The notes beneath the pieces were generated by a model. That model was not told where the DNA came from and did no database searches. It saw nothing but the letters and a program-made list of their open reading frames with translations. Of a stretch of DNA of 64,000 nucleotides, positions 50,699 to 59,778 are shown one piece after another; the stretch's first letter is position 1, and every line of letters starts with the position of its first letter. Source of the DNA: QNYZ01 sp964577615 (GTDB lineage: Bacteria > Desulfobacterota > Desulfobacteria > Desulfobacterales > QNYZ01); NCBI GenBank assembly GCA_964577615.1, contig CAZNZW010000002.1:1-64000 (forward strand), written 5' to 3'. The position numbers were made by a program, and so were the translations under genes.

Positions 50699-51421
50699 AT
50701 GGCCAAGATCGCACTCGCCGATAAAGCGTATCATCGTATCAAGGAATGGATCCTGGGATTTCGTTTAAAACCGGGGACCCATCTGCCCATCGGCCAGCTG
50801 GCCGAGGCGTTGAAAATCAGCCGGACGCCGGTTCGGGAAGCCCTGAGCCGCCTGGAACAGGAATATCTCGTCGTCCGGGCGCCGATGAAGGGCTTTGCCG
50901 TCAAGGGGACCGATCTGAAAGAGATCGCCGACCTGTTTGATGTGCGTACGGCCATTGAACTGCTTGCCGTTAAACAGGCCGCCAGGCGGATCAACGATAA
51001 AATCCGGAAACAGCTGGCAGCGAGCCTCAATGCAACGGCCGACTGGATAAAAAAAGGAGAGATTGCCCGCTCTCTGAAGCTTGAACAGAGTTTTCACATG
51101 AAGCTTCTGGAAGCCAGCGGCAATATTCCCCTGGCTGAAATCGGCCGGGGCATTCTCGAGCGGATCTGGGCCATTCAAACTTTCAACGTGGTGACCTCGG
51201 ACATGCTGGCGCAGGCCCATGACGAACATCTGGCGATATTTCATACGTTATCGACAGGGAATCCGGAAGCGGCGGAAGCGCAGATGCGCGGGCATATGGA
51301 CCAGACAACCCGCTCCCTGATGCGACGTCTGGAGGACCACAACGATGTGATTCAAAATGCCATTGCCTTTGACCCGTTGGCATGGAGCCAGGCGGGCGGG
51401 GAAGGGAGGGATACGCCATGA
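50699..51421 (+). CDS. GntR-family regulator, FCD (FadR-like) subfamily
   Basis: 240 residues. An N-terminal winged helix (AYHRIKEWILGFRLKPGTHL with PIGQLAEALKISRTPVREAL following) is the GntR signature. The helical FCD domain carries DLFDVRTAIELLAVKQAARR, a His in FHMKLLEASGN and a further His in AQAHDEHLAIFHTL, which usually bind a metal and an organic acid effector. It probably regulates the downstream SDR/E1/E2 genes in response to a carboxylate. Its stop overlaps the SDR start (ATGA). Confidence 0.9.
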   Translation: MAKIALADKAYHRIKEWILGFRLKPGTHLPIGQLAEALKISRTPVREALSRLEQEYLVVRAPMKGFAVKGTDLKEIADLFDVRTAIELLAVKQAARRINDKIRKQLAASLNATADWIKKGEIARSLKLEQSFHMKLLEASGNIPLAEIGRGILERIWAIQTFNVVTSDMLAQAHDEHLAIFHTLSTGNPEAAEAQMRGHMDQTTRSLMRRLEDHNDVIQNAIAFDPLAWSQAGGEGRDTP

Positions 51422-52197
51422 ACCATTCCGTTGAAAATAATTCAGGAGAGGGCAGCGGCCGGTGCGGCATCATCACCGGCGCGGCCAGCGGAATTGGTCA
51501 GGCCGCCGCTCTGTACCTGGCCCGTCGGGGCGCGAAGGTCGCGCTGATCGATGTCGATCAGGGCGGGCTGAAGGCCACCGCTGAAAGGATTGCGGCTGAA
51601 ACCGATCTGCCCCCGCTGGTATTTGAAACCGACGTGGCTGATGCGGCGGCCGTTGGCCGGGCAGTGGAAATGACGGCGTTCACTTTTGACAGAATCGATT
51701 TTCTGGTCAACTGCGCCGGTATTCTCAGAAAAACGCCTTTTCTCGATATTTCGTTGACAGAATGGGACCTGATGACCCGTGTCAATCTGCGCGGTATTTT
51801 CATCTGTTGTCAGGCCGTGGCCCGGCAGATGGTCGCCCGGAAAAGCGGTGCCATTGTCAATATCTCCTCCCTGGCCGGCCGATCGGTCAGCCTGCTCGGG
51901 GGAGCCCATTACACATCGGTCAAACACGCCGTGGTCGGACTTTCCCGCCACATGGCCCTGGAGCTGGCGCCTTCCGGGATACGGGTCAACGCCTTTTGCC
52001 CCGGCGCCACGCTGACGCCGATGATTACCGGCGCTGTTTCGCCGGCACAGATCGAGACCGTGGCCCGGAATATTCCCAGGGGCCGGTGGGCGGTACCGGA
52101 GGAGCAGGCGGCCGTGATTGAATTTCTCATTTCCGATGCGGCGGTAAATATTACCGGCGCCTGTATCGACAGTAACGGCGGAACTTTGATGATCTGA
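51418..52197 (+). CDS. Short-chain dehydrogenase/reductase (SDR)
   Basis: 259 residues from ATG 51418 (overlapping the gntR stop; GGGAGGG upstream). Cofactor motif TGAASGIGQ, an acidic strand end LIDVD suggesting NAD preference, NNAG-equivalent NCAG, catalytic Ser in VNISSLAG and Tyr/Lys in YTSVKHA. GRWAVPEEQAAVIEFLISDA closes the fold. It oxidises an alcohol or reduces a ketone. In this cluster it may make the 2-oxo acid or diketone precursor of the E1/E2 complex (inference). Confidence 0.9.
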   Translation: MNHSVENNSGEGSGRCGIITGAASGIGQAAALYLARRGAKVALIDVDQGGLKATAERIAAETDLPPLVFETDVADAAAVGRAVEMTAFTFDRIDFLVNCAGILRKTPFLDISLTEWDLMTRVNLRGIFICCQAVARQMVARKSGAIVNISSLAGRSVSLLGGAHYTSVKHAVVGLSRHMALELAPSGIRVNAFCPGATLTPMITGAVSPAQIETVARNIPRGRWAVPEEQAAVIEFLISDAAVNITGACIDSNGGTLMI

Positions 52198-52331
52198 TGA
52201 CCGGAAAGGATGGTGCCGGGCGTTCGTCCGCTGGCCCCGAAACGGTTTTACGGAAAATGTGGCATAATAACCGATGAAGGTTGATCTCGCCCGCAAGGGC
52301 CGTTGAGATTGCTTTGAATCAGGAGGCATAC

Positions 52332-53300
52332 ATGGCAGACAGTAAAAAAGTATTGCTTGATCTTTATCGTCAGATGGTCAGGGTCCGTCAATTCGAGACC
52401 ATGGCCGGGGAGTATTTTTCCGCCGGGAAAATACCGGGATTTATTCATCTCTCCATTGGCCAGGAAGCGAGCAGTGTCGGCGTCTGTTCCTGCCTCCGGC
52501 CTGATGACTATGTGATTACAACTCACCGGGGCCATGGCCACATGATTGCCAAGGGGGCCGATGTGAACCGGATGGTGGCCGAGCTGTTCGGCAAAAAGGA
52601 CGGCTATTGCAAAGGCAAGGGCGGTTCGATGCATATTGCCGATTTTTCCATCGGTATTCTGGGCGCCAACGGCGTAGTGGCCGGGGGGCTTCCCATCATT
52701 ACCGGCGCGGGGCTGTCCATCAAGATGCGCAAAACCGATCAGGTGGCCGTCTGCTTTTTTGGCGACGGCGCCACGAACCGCGGACCGGTGCATGAGGCAA
52801 TGAATATGGCCTCGATCTGGAAACTGCCCGTCCTTTTTGTTGTTGAAAACAATCAGTGGGCATCCACCACGTCTTTGAAATATTCCTGCTCGGTAACGGA
52901 TCTCTATCGCCGGGCCGCCGGCTATAACATGCCCGGAGAAAAAGTTGACGGCAACGATATTCTGGCGGTGCGTAAAGTCACGGCCCGGGCCGTGGCCCGG
53001 GCCCGGGCCGGCAACGGACCGACTTTCATTGAAAATAAAACCTACCGGATTAAAGGGCATTATGAAGGCGACCCGCAGCGGTACCGCACCGATGCGGAAG
53101 TCAAAAAATGGCAGTCGGATAAAGACCCGATTAACCGGTTCCGCCGGGTGTTGTTGAAAAAGAGGGCGCTGTCCAAAAAAGTGGTTGATCAGATTTCTGC
53201 TGAAGTGGCGGCTGAGCTGGCAGCGGCGGTGGCCTTTGCCGAAAACAGCCCCCTCCCCGAACCGGCCGATGCGCTGACTGATCTATACTATCAAGCATAA
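52332..53300 (+). CDS. acoA: Thiamine-diphosphate E1 alpha subunit (acetoin/pyruvate dehydrogenase-like)
   Basis: 322 residues from ATG 52332 (CAGGAGGCATAC upstream; the frame extends 17 codons further). E1alpha features: GFIHLSIGQEASSVGVCSCL, THRGHGHMIAKGADV, KGKGGSMHIADFSIGILGAN and the TPP motif GDGATNRGPVHEAMNMASIW to NN. The end EGDPQRYRTDAEVKKWQ is typical. With E1beta it decarboxylates a 2-oxo acid (or cleaves acetoin) and passes the acyl group to E2. The separate small alpha and beta subunits favour the Aco/Pdh type. Specificity undetermined. Confidence 0.88.
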   Translation: MADSKKVLLDLYRQMVRVRQFETMAGEYFSAGKIPGFIHLSIGQEASSVGVCSCLRPDDYVITTHRGHGHMIAKGADVNRMVAELFGKKDGYCKGKGGSMHIADFSIGILGANGVVAGGLPIITGAGLSIKMRKTDQVAVCFFGDGATNRGPVHEAMNMASIWKLPVLFVVENNQWASTTSLKYSCSVTDLYRRAAGYNMPGEKVDGNDILAVRKVTARAVARARAGNGPTFIENKTYRIKGHYEGDPQRYRTDAEVKKWQSDKDPINRFRRVLLKKRALSKKVVDQISAEVAAELAAAVAFAENSPLPEPADALTDLYYQA

Positions 53301-53312
53301 AGGGAGAAACAG

Positions 53313-54293
53313 ATGACCGATAGAATATTATCCAGTTCCGCTGCGCTGGCCGAGGCGCTGCACGAGGAAATGACGCGGGACGAGAGCGTATTTATCATGG
53401 GCGAAGACCTGGTTTCCCATGCCGGTGTTTTTGGTCAGTTCAAGGGCCTTCCCGAAGCATTTCCAGGCCGGATTATCGATACGCCTATTTCAGAGGCCTG
53501 TATTGCCGGCTGCGGGGTCGGCGCTGCGTTGACCGGTATGCGCCCCCTGGTTGATTTTCATTTTTCTGATTTTGTGACCTGCGGAATGGACGAGCTGTGC
53601 AACCAGGCCGCCAAGCTCCGGTATATGTTTGGCGGCCAGGTAAAGCTGCCGATGGTTGTCTGGTGTCCGGATGGCGCGGGCCTGCGTGCCGCGGCTCAGC
53701 ATTCCCAGTCACTGGAAGCCTGGTTTGTCCATGTGCCGGGCCTCAAGGTGGTTGTGCCCAGTGACCCCCGGGATGTCAAGGGGTTGATCAAGGCCGCTAT
53801 CCGGGATGACAATCCGGTGATGTTTTTTCAACATAAAAAACTGTTTGCCATGGAAGGCCCGGTGCCCGAGGAAGACTATGTGATTCCCCTGGGAGAGGCG
53901 GCGGTTAAAAAAGAGGGAAAGGATGTGACCCTCCTGTGTTACGGCGCTGGATACTATCTGTGCCGGGAGGCTGCCGGGATATTGGAAAAGGAAAAGATTG
54001 ACGTTGAAATCGTTGATTTGCGCACACTCAAACCGCTGGACATGGAGACGATCGCCGCATCGATTGCCAAGACCCATCGGGCGGTCATTGTCCATGAGGC
54101 CTGTCTGACCGGTGGTTTTGGCGCCGAGCTGGCTGCCCGGATCCAGGATGAATTATTCGACGAACTCGATGCCCCGGTTAAACGCGTGGCGGCCCGGGAT
54201 GTGCCCATCCCCTTTTCACCGCCCATGGAAGATTTTGTGCTGCCAAGCGCGGGCGATGTGGCGGCGGCCGCCCATGCAGTCACCTATCGATAG
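53313..54293 (+). CDS. acoB: E1 beta subunit (acetoin/pyruvate dehydrogenase-like)
   Basis: 326 residues. AAALAEAL-type start with DESVFIMGEDLVSHAGVFGQ (TPP-contacting Glu in MGED), DTPISEACIAGCGVGAALTG, VDFHFSDFVTCGMDELCNQA and AQHSQSLEAWFVHVPGLKVV. The second domain has VDLRTLKPLDMETIAASIAK and HEACLTGGFGAELAARI. It forms the alpha2beta2 E1 with the preceding gene, 12 nt away. Ribosome site AAGGGAG. Confidence 0.9.
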   Translation: MTDRILSSSAALAEALHEEMTRDESVFIMGEDLVSHAGVFGQFKGLPEAFPGRIIDTPISEACIAGCGVGAALTGMRPLVDFHFSDFVTCGMDELCNQAAKLRYMFGGQVKLPMVVWCPDGAGLRAAAQHSQSLEAWFVHVPGLKVVVPSDPRDVKGLIKAAIRDDNPVMFFQHKKLFAMEGPVPEEDYVIPLGEAAVKKEGKDVTLLCYGAGYYLCREAAGILEKEKIDVEIVDLRTLKPLDMETIAASIAKTHRAVIVHEACLTGGFGAELAARIQDELFDELDAPVKRVAARDVPIPFSPPMEDFVLPSAGDVAAAAHAVTYR

Positions 54294-54305
54294 CAAGGAG
54301 TCATC

Positions 54306-55613
54306 ATGGCTGAGGAAATCAGGATACCCAAGCTCGGGCTCACCATGACGGATGCGGTGCTTTCCGGCTGGATGGTCTCCGCTGGAGAGGAAGTATCTGC
54401 CGATCAGGTGGTCTGTGCGCTTGAGACCGATAAGGTCTCTTTTGAAGTACCGGCGCCATGCACCGGCTGGCTGCACCCCGTTATTGCCGCCGGGATCCGG
54501 GTGGAAGTGGGAGAGGTCGTCGGCTACGTGGCGGCGGATGAAGCGGAACTGGACGATTTGAAAACCCGGTTTGCCGTGGCCGATACCGGCGCTGTTGAGG
54601 CAGGCGCGGCAGCAGCGTCGACGGAAGATGATGCTGATGCGGCACCGGCGGCGGCACCCGCCGATTCGCCGGTATCCCCATCACCGGCGGCGGACGTTAA
54701 ACCGCCGCCGGTCGTGAAAAAACAAACCGGCGACCGGATCATCGCCTCACCGGCAGCCCGTAAGCGATGCGGGCAGATCGGCATTAAACTGGATGATATC
54801 CCGGGAACCGGTCCCGGCGGCCGGATTGTACTGGCCGATGTGGAAAAGTTCGCCGCGGCTGATTCCGTCCGACGCAGTACGGCGCGGTACGAATTTGAAT
54901 CGGCGGTCCGGGAATCCGACCTGCTGACTGCCCGGGAGACGATTCCTATCCGGGGCATTCGAAAGATCATCGCCCGGAACATGAAGTTGAGTCAGACCAG
55001 TCAGGCGCAATTGACCCTGCAGACCGAAGCGTCGGCCCGGGATATCAGGGCGCTGAGAAAAGTGTTTAACGCCAGACGGGCAGATGATGCGCCCCGGGTG
55101 TCGTATAACGCCATTATTATCAAGGCGGCGGCACAGGCATTGCGGTTATACCCGCTGATCAACGCATCTGTCGATGGTCACAAAATTAAAATATGGAACC
55201 AGGTGCATATTGGTGTTGCCATGGATTTCGGCCAGGGCCTGATTGTTCCCAAGGTTCGCCATGCGGATACCCTGTCCATCCCGGCCCTTTCAGAAGCGCT
55301 GGGCGATCTGGCCATGCGGGCCGGAAAGAAACAATTGCTTCCCGATGAACTCGCCAGCGGCACGTTTACCATTACCAATCTGGGCGCCTGGGATATTGAT
55401 CATTTTTCGCCCATTGTCAACTTTCCCGAAAGCGCGATTCTCGGTGTGGGCCGAATGGTTGAAAAACCGTGGATCCGGGATGGCGCGGTGGTGGCCGACT
55501 GGCGGATTTCCCTGAGCCTGACTTTTGACCATCGCATTATCGACGGGGCGCTGGCCGCCCGGTTCCTGAAGGCCATCAAGGATCGGATCGAAGAGACGCG
55601 GCTGATGCTGTAG
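54306..55613 (+). CDS. acoC: E2 dihydrolipoamide acyltransferase
   Basis: 435 residues. One lipoyl domain (1-78) has the lipoylated Lys in ALETDKVSFEVPAP. An Ala/Pro-rich linker (about 95-145) is followed by the peripheral subunit-binding domain (ASPAARKRCGQIGIKLDDIP, GTGPGGRIVLADVEKF) and the catalytic core ending SLTFDHRIIDGALAARFL, whose HxxxDG supplies His and Asp. Transfers the acyl group from lipoyl to CoA. No E3 (lipoamide dehydrogenase) gene is found in the cluster, so E3 must come from elsewhere. Confidence 0.92.
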   Translation: MAEEIRIPKLGLTMTDAVLSGWMVSAGEEVSADQVVCALETDKVSFEVPAPCTGWLHPVIAAGIRVEVGEVVGYVAADEAELDDLKTRFAVADTGAVEAGAAAASTEDDADAAPAAAPADSPVSPSPAADVKPPPVVKKQTGDRIIASPAARKRCGQIGIKLDDIPGTGPGGRIVLADVEKFAAADSVRRSTARYEFESAVRESDLLTARETIPIRGIRKIIARNMKLSQTSQAQLTLQTEASARDIRALRKVFNARRADDAPRVSYNAIIIKAAAQALRLYPLINASVDGHKIKIWNQVHIGVAMDFGQGLIVPKVRHADTLSIPALSEALGDLAMRAGKKQLLPDELASGTFTITNLGAWDIDHFSPIVNFPESAILGVGRMVEKPWIRDGAVVADWRISLSLTFDHRIIDGALAARFLKAIKDRIEETRLML

Positions 55614-55681
55614 TGCCGGGCCGGTCTTTCCGCGATGGTACTTTGTGATGCGAAGCGCATTTTAATAAGAAGGAGTAGGTA

Positions 55682-56014
55682 ATGACGGAACAGCGACATA
55701 TTGATATTGCTCATCTGTTTAAAAAACTGGAAGCTGATTTTCCCGAGGCGCTGGGCGCGTTCAAAGCGTTGAGCCACTCACTTGAACAGGATGGCGCCCT
55801 GGACAGGAAAACCAAAGACCTGATCATGGTGGCCCTGGCCTGTGCCACCCGGTGTGAAAAATGCATGGCCGTTCATATCCGTAACGCCGTCATGAATAAT
55901 GCCGGTAAAAGGGAAATCCTGGAGGCGGCCATGTTGAACGTGCTTTTCAAGGGCGGGACGGGGATTATGGACATGCATGTTATCTATGAGGAATTGTACA
56001 ATCATTTTGACTAA
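55682..56014 (+). CDS. Carboxymuconolactone decarboxylase (AhpD-like) family protein
   Basis: 110 residues. The CMD core holds RKTKDLIMVALACATRCEKC with MAVHIRNAV: a C-x2-C...H arrangement as in AhpD-type thiol peroxidase partners. AhpD itself uses lipoyl groups of E2 proteins as electron source, which fits the position directly after E2; a lipoyl-linked peroxide defence role is an inference. GAAGGAGTAGGTA precedes the ATG. Followed by a terminator hairpin. Confidence 0.87.
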   Translation: MTEQRHIDIAHLFKKLEADFPEALGAFKALSHSLEQDGALDRKTKDLIMVALACATRCEKCMAVHIRNAVMNNAGKREILEAAMLNVLFKGGTGIMDMHVIYEELYNHFD

Positions 56015-56074
56015 CCGCCAGGCGGTTTCGGGCGCGTGCGGGCGGCGGCAGAAGAAATACCGGCGGTAACCGGG

Positions 56075-56106
56075 AAAGGCCGCAATCCATGTGGATTGCG
56101 GCCTTT
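56075..56106. terminator. Strong hairpin terminator
   Basis: AAAGGCCGCAATCC and GGATTGCGGCCTTT form a perfect 14-bp stem with a 4-nt loop, between the CMD gene and the convergent tRNA. Only a weak T-tract follows. Confidence 0.65.
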
Positions 56107-56115
56107 GGTGTTTAG

Positions 56116-56192
56116 TGGTGGCGATGCAGGGATTTGAACCCCGGACACTGCGGATATGAGCCGCATGCTCTGACCACCTGAGCTACATCGCC
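56116..56192 (-). tRNA. tRNA-Met (CAT anticodon)
   Basis: Read on the minus strand: acceptor GGCGATG pairs with CATCGCC, then A and an encoded CCA. D-loop AGCTCAGGTGGTCAGAGC; anticodon arm TGCGG-CTCATAT-CCGCA, with CAT; T-arm GGGGTTCAAATCCC. 77 nt with CCA. The first pair G-C and D-arm resemble elongator tRNA-Met; tRNA-Ile2 with a modified CAT cannot be excluded. Confidence 0.9.
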
Positions 56193-56295
56193 GATTCTTT
56201 GCGTCGCTATCTACCAGCGCCGGGGGTTGGAGTCAAGCCAAAAACAGCTGAGTCACCCGTAATTTTTCTTCCCGGTCTTTTATGGTCTGTCCCGG

Positions 56296-59241
56296 TTACC
56301 GGGCGACAGAGCGGATCACCTCAACGGAAAATTCTTCGATGTCAGATGGCAGATTTGCAAAAACAATCATAAATGGCGCTGTTTTGCCAGGGGGCACTTT
56401 GAGACTGCCGGCGCCCGCTTTATTTGACAGGTTTTTCTGTATGTCGGCCAGGGCTTTGGTGCCCAGATCCTGATCAGAAAGGGAATTGCCGCAATAAACT
56501 GATCGGGCCTTGATCAGTTTTCCCCCCTTGGCAAAAATGTTGCCTTTGATCAGAATCGATCCCCGGGGCTGTTTGTACTGATTGAGCACTTTGCCGGTAA
56601 TGACGAACAGCCGTCCCGAATTATTGCTGGTGACGAACTTGCTGTCGATTCCCACTGTTTTCAGCTGCGCGTTACCCGGATCATTGGCCACCTGCTGCGT
56701 GCCGGCGCCCATCATGTTGCTCAAGTAGGGAATTTTAATTCCCATCATATTGAATAGATACAGACCGCCCAGCAGCAGCGCTATGAGTAAAAGGGCAATC
56801 AATGACTTCCGGCTTTTCTTTTTTGGGAACGCGGCGTCTTCCACAACAGGGCCCAATGTTTTGGCTTCGGAGTCTTTGACGGGATCTAATTTCAGCCTGG
56901 CAGTTGTTTTGGATTCCTCCGCGGGTGACGTGCTGTCCAGAGGAGGCGGCCCGGCCGCGGCGGATTCAGCCGGCTTTTCGGCGCCTGTTTCAGCCTCGTC
57001 GGTCAGGGTCTTTTCCATTGCCATGTCAATGTCTTCGAAATCGAGGCTTCCGGATTCAATCGCCGGTTGACTTTTATTTACATCCGATAAATTTTCTTTG
57101 GAAGGCAGGTCCCCCGCTTTCGGGCTCTGGCTGTCTATCTCCAGATCTTCCAGGCTCAGGTCATCCATGCCCGGATCGGCCATTCCCTGGTCGCTCAGGC
57201 CCATATTTTCCACGGCCAGGGTATTGTTGTCTGCTTCCATGAGAGACTCATCGGTGACTTCCGCCGGCGCAAGCAGCTGGTCCAGAATGGGGAGGTCGAT
57301 CTCGTCATCTTCGCTGTACCCGTCTTCCAGGTCGGGGCGTTCAAGGTTGACGTTAAGCACTTCCGCCTGTTTTCCCTTGTCAGTATCCAGCGTAATACTG
57401 ACATCCTTGTCAAAGGCCTCTTTCGGGGCCGGGGCCACTTCTTCGATGTCTTCTATCTCAATATCCAGTGGCTCATCGGTATTGGGGGACTGGTCTTTGG
57501 CGTTTAACGGCGGTTCTGCCGGCTCGGCCGGCGCGGTGGCTTTCGGGCCAGGATCCAAATCCAGATCAAGCATGTCTACCTGTTTCGTATCCAGGCCAAA
57601 CGCCTCATCCAGGCTTTCGTCTTCAAGGTCGTCAAAGTCCAGGTCAAGTCCTTCGATTTGCTGAGTGTCCAGAGAAATCTCCTCCGTGGATGGATCGGGT
57701 ATTTCCGGGTCCAGCTGATCCAGTTCAAGGTCAAGATTCTTGATTTGTTTGGTGTCCAGGACGAAATTGTCATCCAGGACCTCGTCTTTACTATCCGGCT
57801 GTTCCGGTTCGAAATCGAAATCGATATCGTCAATCTGTTCGGTACTCAGAATATCCTCTTCAGTAGAGCCCTCTGCTTCAGAAGCTTCGGGAGCGGCTTC
57901 GGGGATCTCCAGTTCTTCCAGCTGGATACCGAGATCGCTCAGTTGCTGTACTTCCGAGATGTTTTCTCCAGTGGCCGCCTCACTCGGCTGGGGAGGTATC
58001 TCTTCGATATTTTCCAGTTCTAAATCAAGGTCCTGAATCTGAATGGTGTCCAGATCGATATCACCGTCCAGTTCCACGTCTATATCCGGATGCTCAGGTT
58101 TGGATGCAGACAATTCTGATTTGAACATTTCATCAAGTTCACCGTCAAGATCGGATAAGTCCAGCTCTTCGGATTCCACCTCATCGATCAGGCTGTCCAG
58201 CGCCATGCCAGGTTCACCGTCGAGATCCATTGATTCCGATTCCGGTGCATCGCTTTTGTCGACAGACAAATCAGACATCTCATCGTTTCCGAGAATATTA
58301 TCGAGTTTATCAGAAAGATCGCTAATTTCCTGATCTTCTGTCGTCGTATCCATTGAATCGGTGTTTTGTGCTTCTTCGCTCAATGGCGCCGCCTGCGGCT
58401 TATGGGTATCGGGTCCCAGAAGCTCGTCAAGTCCGGCGGTCAGGTCAGCCATCTCAATATCTTCAGAATCAGTTAAAGATGCTGCCGCAGGGCCGGACGG
58501 CATGGCTTGTATTTCTGAATCAATGTCCTCAAGCTGGATTGAATCAAGGTCAATGCCGCCATCGGGTACTGGAGGTTCATCTCCCGCCCCATCAAGCTCG
58601 TCGCCAAGAGTAGACAGGTCCAGGACATCAATGTCCGGATCATATCCTGCCGGGTCCGGTTCATTCGTGTCTGTCGCACTTTCCGCCAGGTCGCCGGATA
58701 ACAGATCGAGGTCCTCATCGAGATCAGATAAAAGATCATCCTCTTCCTTCAGGCCGGGCTCTGCCATCCCTTTCGCCTGATCTGTTTCATCCGTTGCGGA
58801 AAGAAGATCATCCATCTCATCTGAACCAAGGATTTTATCCAGTTCGTCAGTTAGATCGTGCATGGTCGGGTCTTCGGCCCCGCCGGTAGCCGGGGAGTCC
58901 AGGTGTTTCCCGTCCGTTGTTTCGTCCGATTGTGCGAATAGCGAAGCGGCGCCCGCCGCCGCTCCCAGTGTTCCACCGATCCCCGCTGCCAGATTCGATA
59001 TTTTGCTGCCGCCGGGTTTTGCTGAAGACGCTGCATCGGGGACATCCGGTGTTGCCTCATCCGTCAGTTCCGTTCCGCTTGCCCGGGGCGACGGGGGGGG
59101 AGATTGGACATCTTCGGCAGAAGGGGGAAAGGCAACAAAAAGATGCTGGCATCTGGAGCATTTAACCCTGGACCCCGATGGCTTGATGCGGTCGTCATCA
59201 AGGAAATAATCCGTAGCGCACTGCTTGCAAGTAATGATCAT
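56296..59241 (-). CDS. MJ0042 zinc-ribbon / DUF3426 protein with a long acidic repeat region
   Basis: 981 residues from ATG 59241 (AGGAG upstream; the frame extends 13 codons further). The N-terminus is an MJ0042 zinc ribbon: MIITCKQCATDYFLDDDRIK then KCSRCQHLFV, four cysteines. Residues about 100-800 are very acidic and low-complexity, repeating LSDLD.ELD, LDTKQI..LDLELDQLD-like and EIPD units; few Lys/Arg occur. One membrane helix follows (KSLIALLLIALLLGGLYLFN), then a DUF3426 C-terminal domain (RLFVITGKVLNQYKQPRGSI; FMIVFANLPSDIEEFSVEVI). Such proteins are inner-membrane with the ribbon cytosolic. Usual members are 200-400 residues, so the linker is exceptional. Role unknown. Confidence 0.85.
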   Translation of the reverse strand: MIITCKQCATDYFLDDDRIKPSGSRVKCSRCQHLFVAFPPSAEDVQSPPPSPRASGTELTDEATPDVPDAASSAKPGGSKISNLAAGIGGTLGAAAGAASLFAQSDETTDGKHLDSPATGGAEDPTMHDLTDELDKILGSDEMDDLLSATDETDQAKGMAEPGLKEEDDLLSDLDEDLDLLSGDLAESATDTNEPDPAGYDPDIDVLDLSTLGDELDGAGDEPPVPDGGIDLDSIQLEDIDSEIQAMPSGPAAASLTDSEDIEMADLTAGLDELLGPDTHKPQAAPLSEEAQNTDSMDTTTEDQEISDLSDKLDNILGNDEMSDLSVDKSDAPESESMDLDGEPGMALDSLIDEVESEELDLSDLDGELDEMFKSELSASKPEHPDIDVELDGDIDLDTIQIQDLDLELENIEEIPPQPSEAATGENISEVQQLSDLGIQLEELEIPEAAPEASEAEGSTEEDILSTEQIDDIDFDFEPEQPDSKDEVLDDNFVLDTKQIKNLDLELDQLDPEIPDPSTEEISLDTQQIEGLDLDFDDLEDESLDEAFGLDTKQVDMLDLDLDPGPKATAPAEPAEPPLNAKDQSPNTDEPLDIEIEDIEEVAPAPKEAFDKDVSITLDTDKGKQAEVLNVNLERPDLEDGYSEDDEIDLPILDQLLAPAEVTDESLMEADNNTLAVENMGLSDQGMADPGMDDLSLEDLEIDSQSPKAGDLPSKENLSDVNKSQPAIESGSLDFEDIDMAMEKTLTDEAETGAEKPAESAAAGPPPLDSTSPAEESKTTARLKLDPVKDSEAKTLGPVVEDAAFPKKKSRKSLIALLLIALLLGGLYLFNMMGIKIPYLSNMMGAGTQQVANDPGNAQLKTVGIDSKFVTSNNSGRLFVITGKVLNQYKQPRGSILIKGNIFAKGGKLIKARSVYCGNSLSDQDLGTKALADIQKNLSNKAGAGSLKVPPGKTAPFMIVFANLPSDIEEFSVEVIRSVAR

Positions 59242-59442
59242 GTTAAGCTCCTGTGAAAGAATCGAGCGAATAAAACACAAATATCGGTGTGTCCGGCATT
59301 AAAAAATATTAATCAGGCTAGCAACAAGCAATATGCATGCCATAACATAAAAAGGATGGGCCGTATTTCCTGGTACAGGCAAAAAAAGCGTCAATATTTG
59401 TATTGTACAAGGCTTTTATAATACATCAACCAGACAAAATAG

Positions 59443-59515
59443 TTTGTAACGCCAAGAAATAATTGACTAAAACCAGATATCCGGTTGACCCGTCCATGAC
59501 CTTGGCGTTAGAGCC
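59443..59515. other. attC-like imperfect palindrome
   Basis: TAACGCCAAG (59447-59456) and CTTGGCGTTA (59501-59510) are perfectly complementary, with inner complementarity around ACCAGATATCCGGT. The outer motifs TTGTAAC/GTTAGAG approximate the integron R''/R' boxes (RYYYAAC...GTTRRRY). Length is in the attC range. It stands alone, with no integrase or cassette array in view; a plain intergenic hairpin is the main alternative. The surrounding gap 59242-59778 is AT-rich and otherwise empty of genes. Confidence 0.35.
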
Positions 59516-59778
59516 ACATAAAAGCGATATTGCCGATCACGGCACCCATTGCCATTTTCTCAATCAATATATATTAATAAAAACACTTCTTTGTCTTCTA
59601 AAGCAACAATGGCGGGATTTGTCAAATTAATTTTATGACCGGCGCGCATGCGTCAGCCGCTCTCCAGGGGGGGGATAAAAGAGATAATTTTCCTTACAAT
59701 CCAAATTTTGTCTTTCCGAATACAATATCCGTATTGATTTTGGGAGAAAGGTGCCGCCGGGTTATTCGTCGCAGCCCG

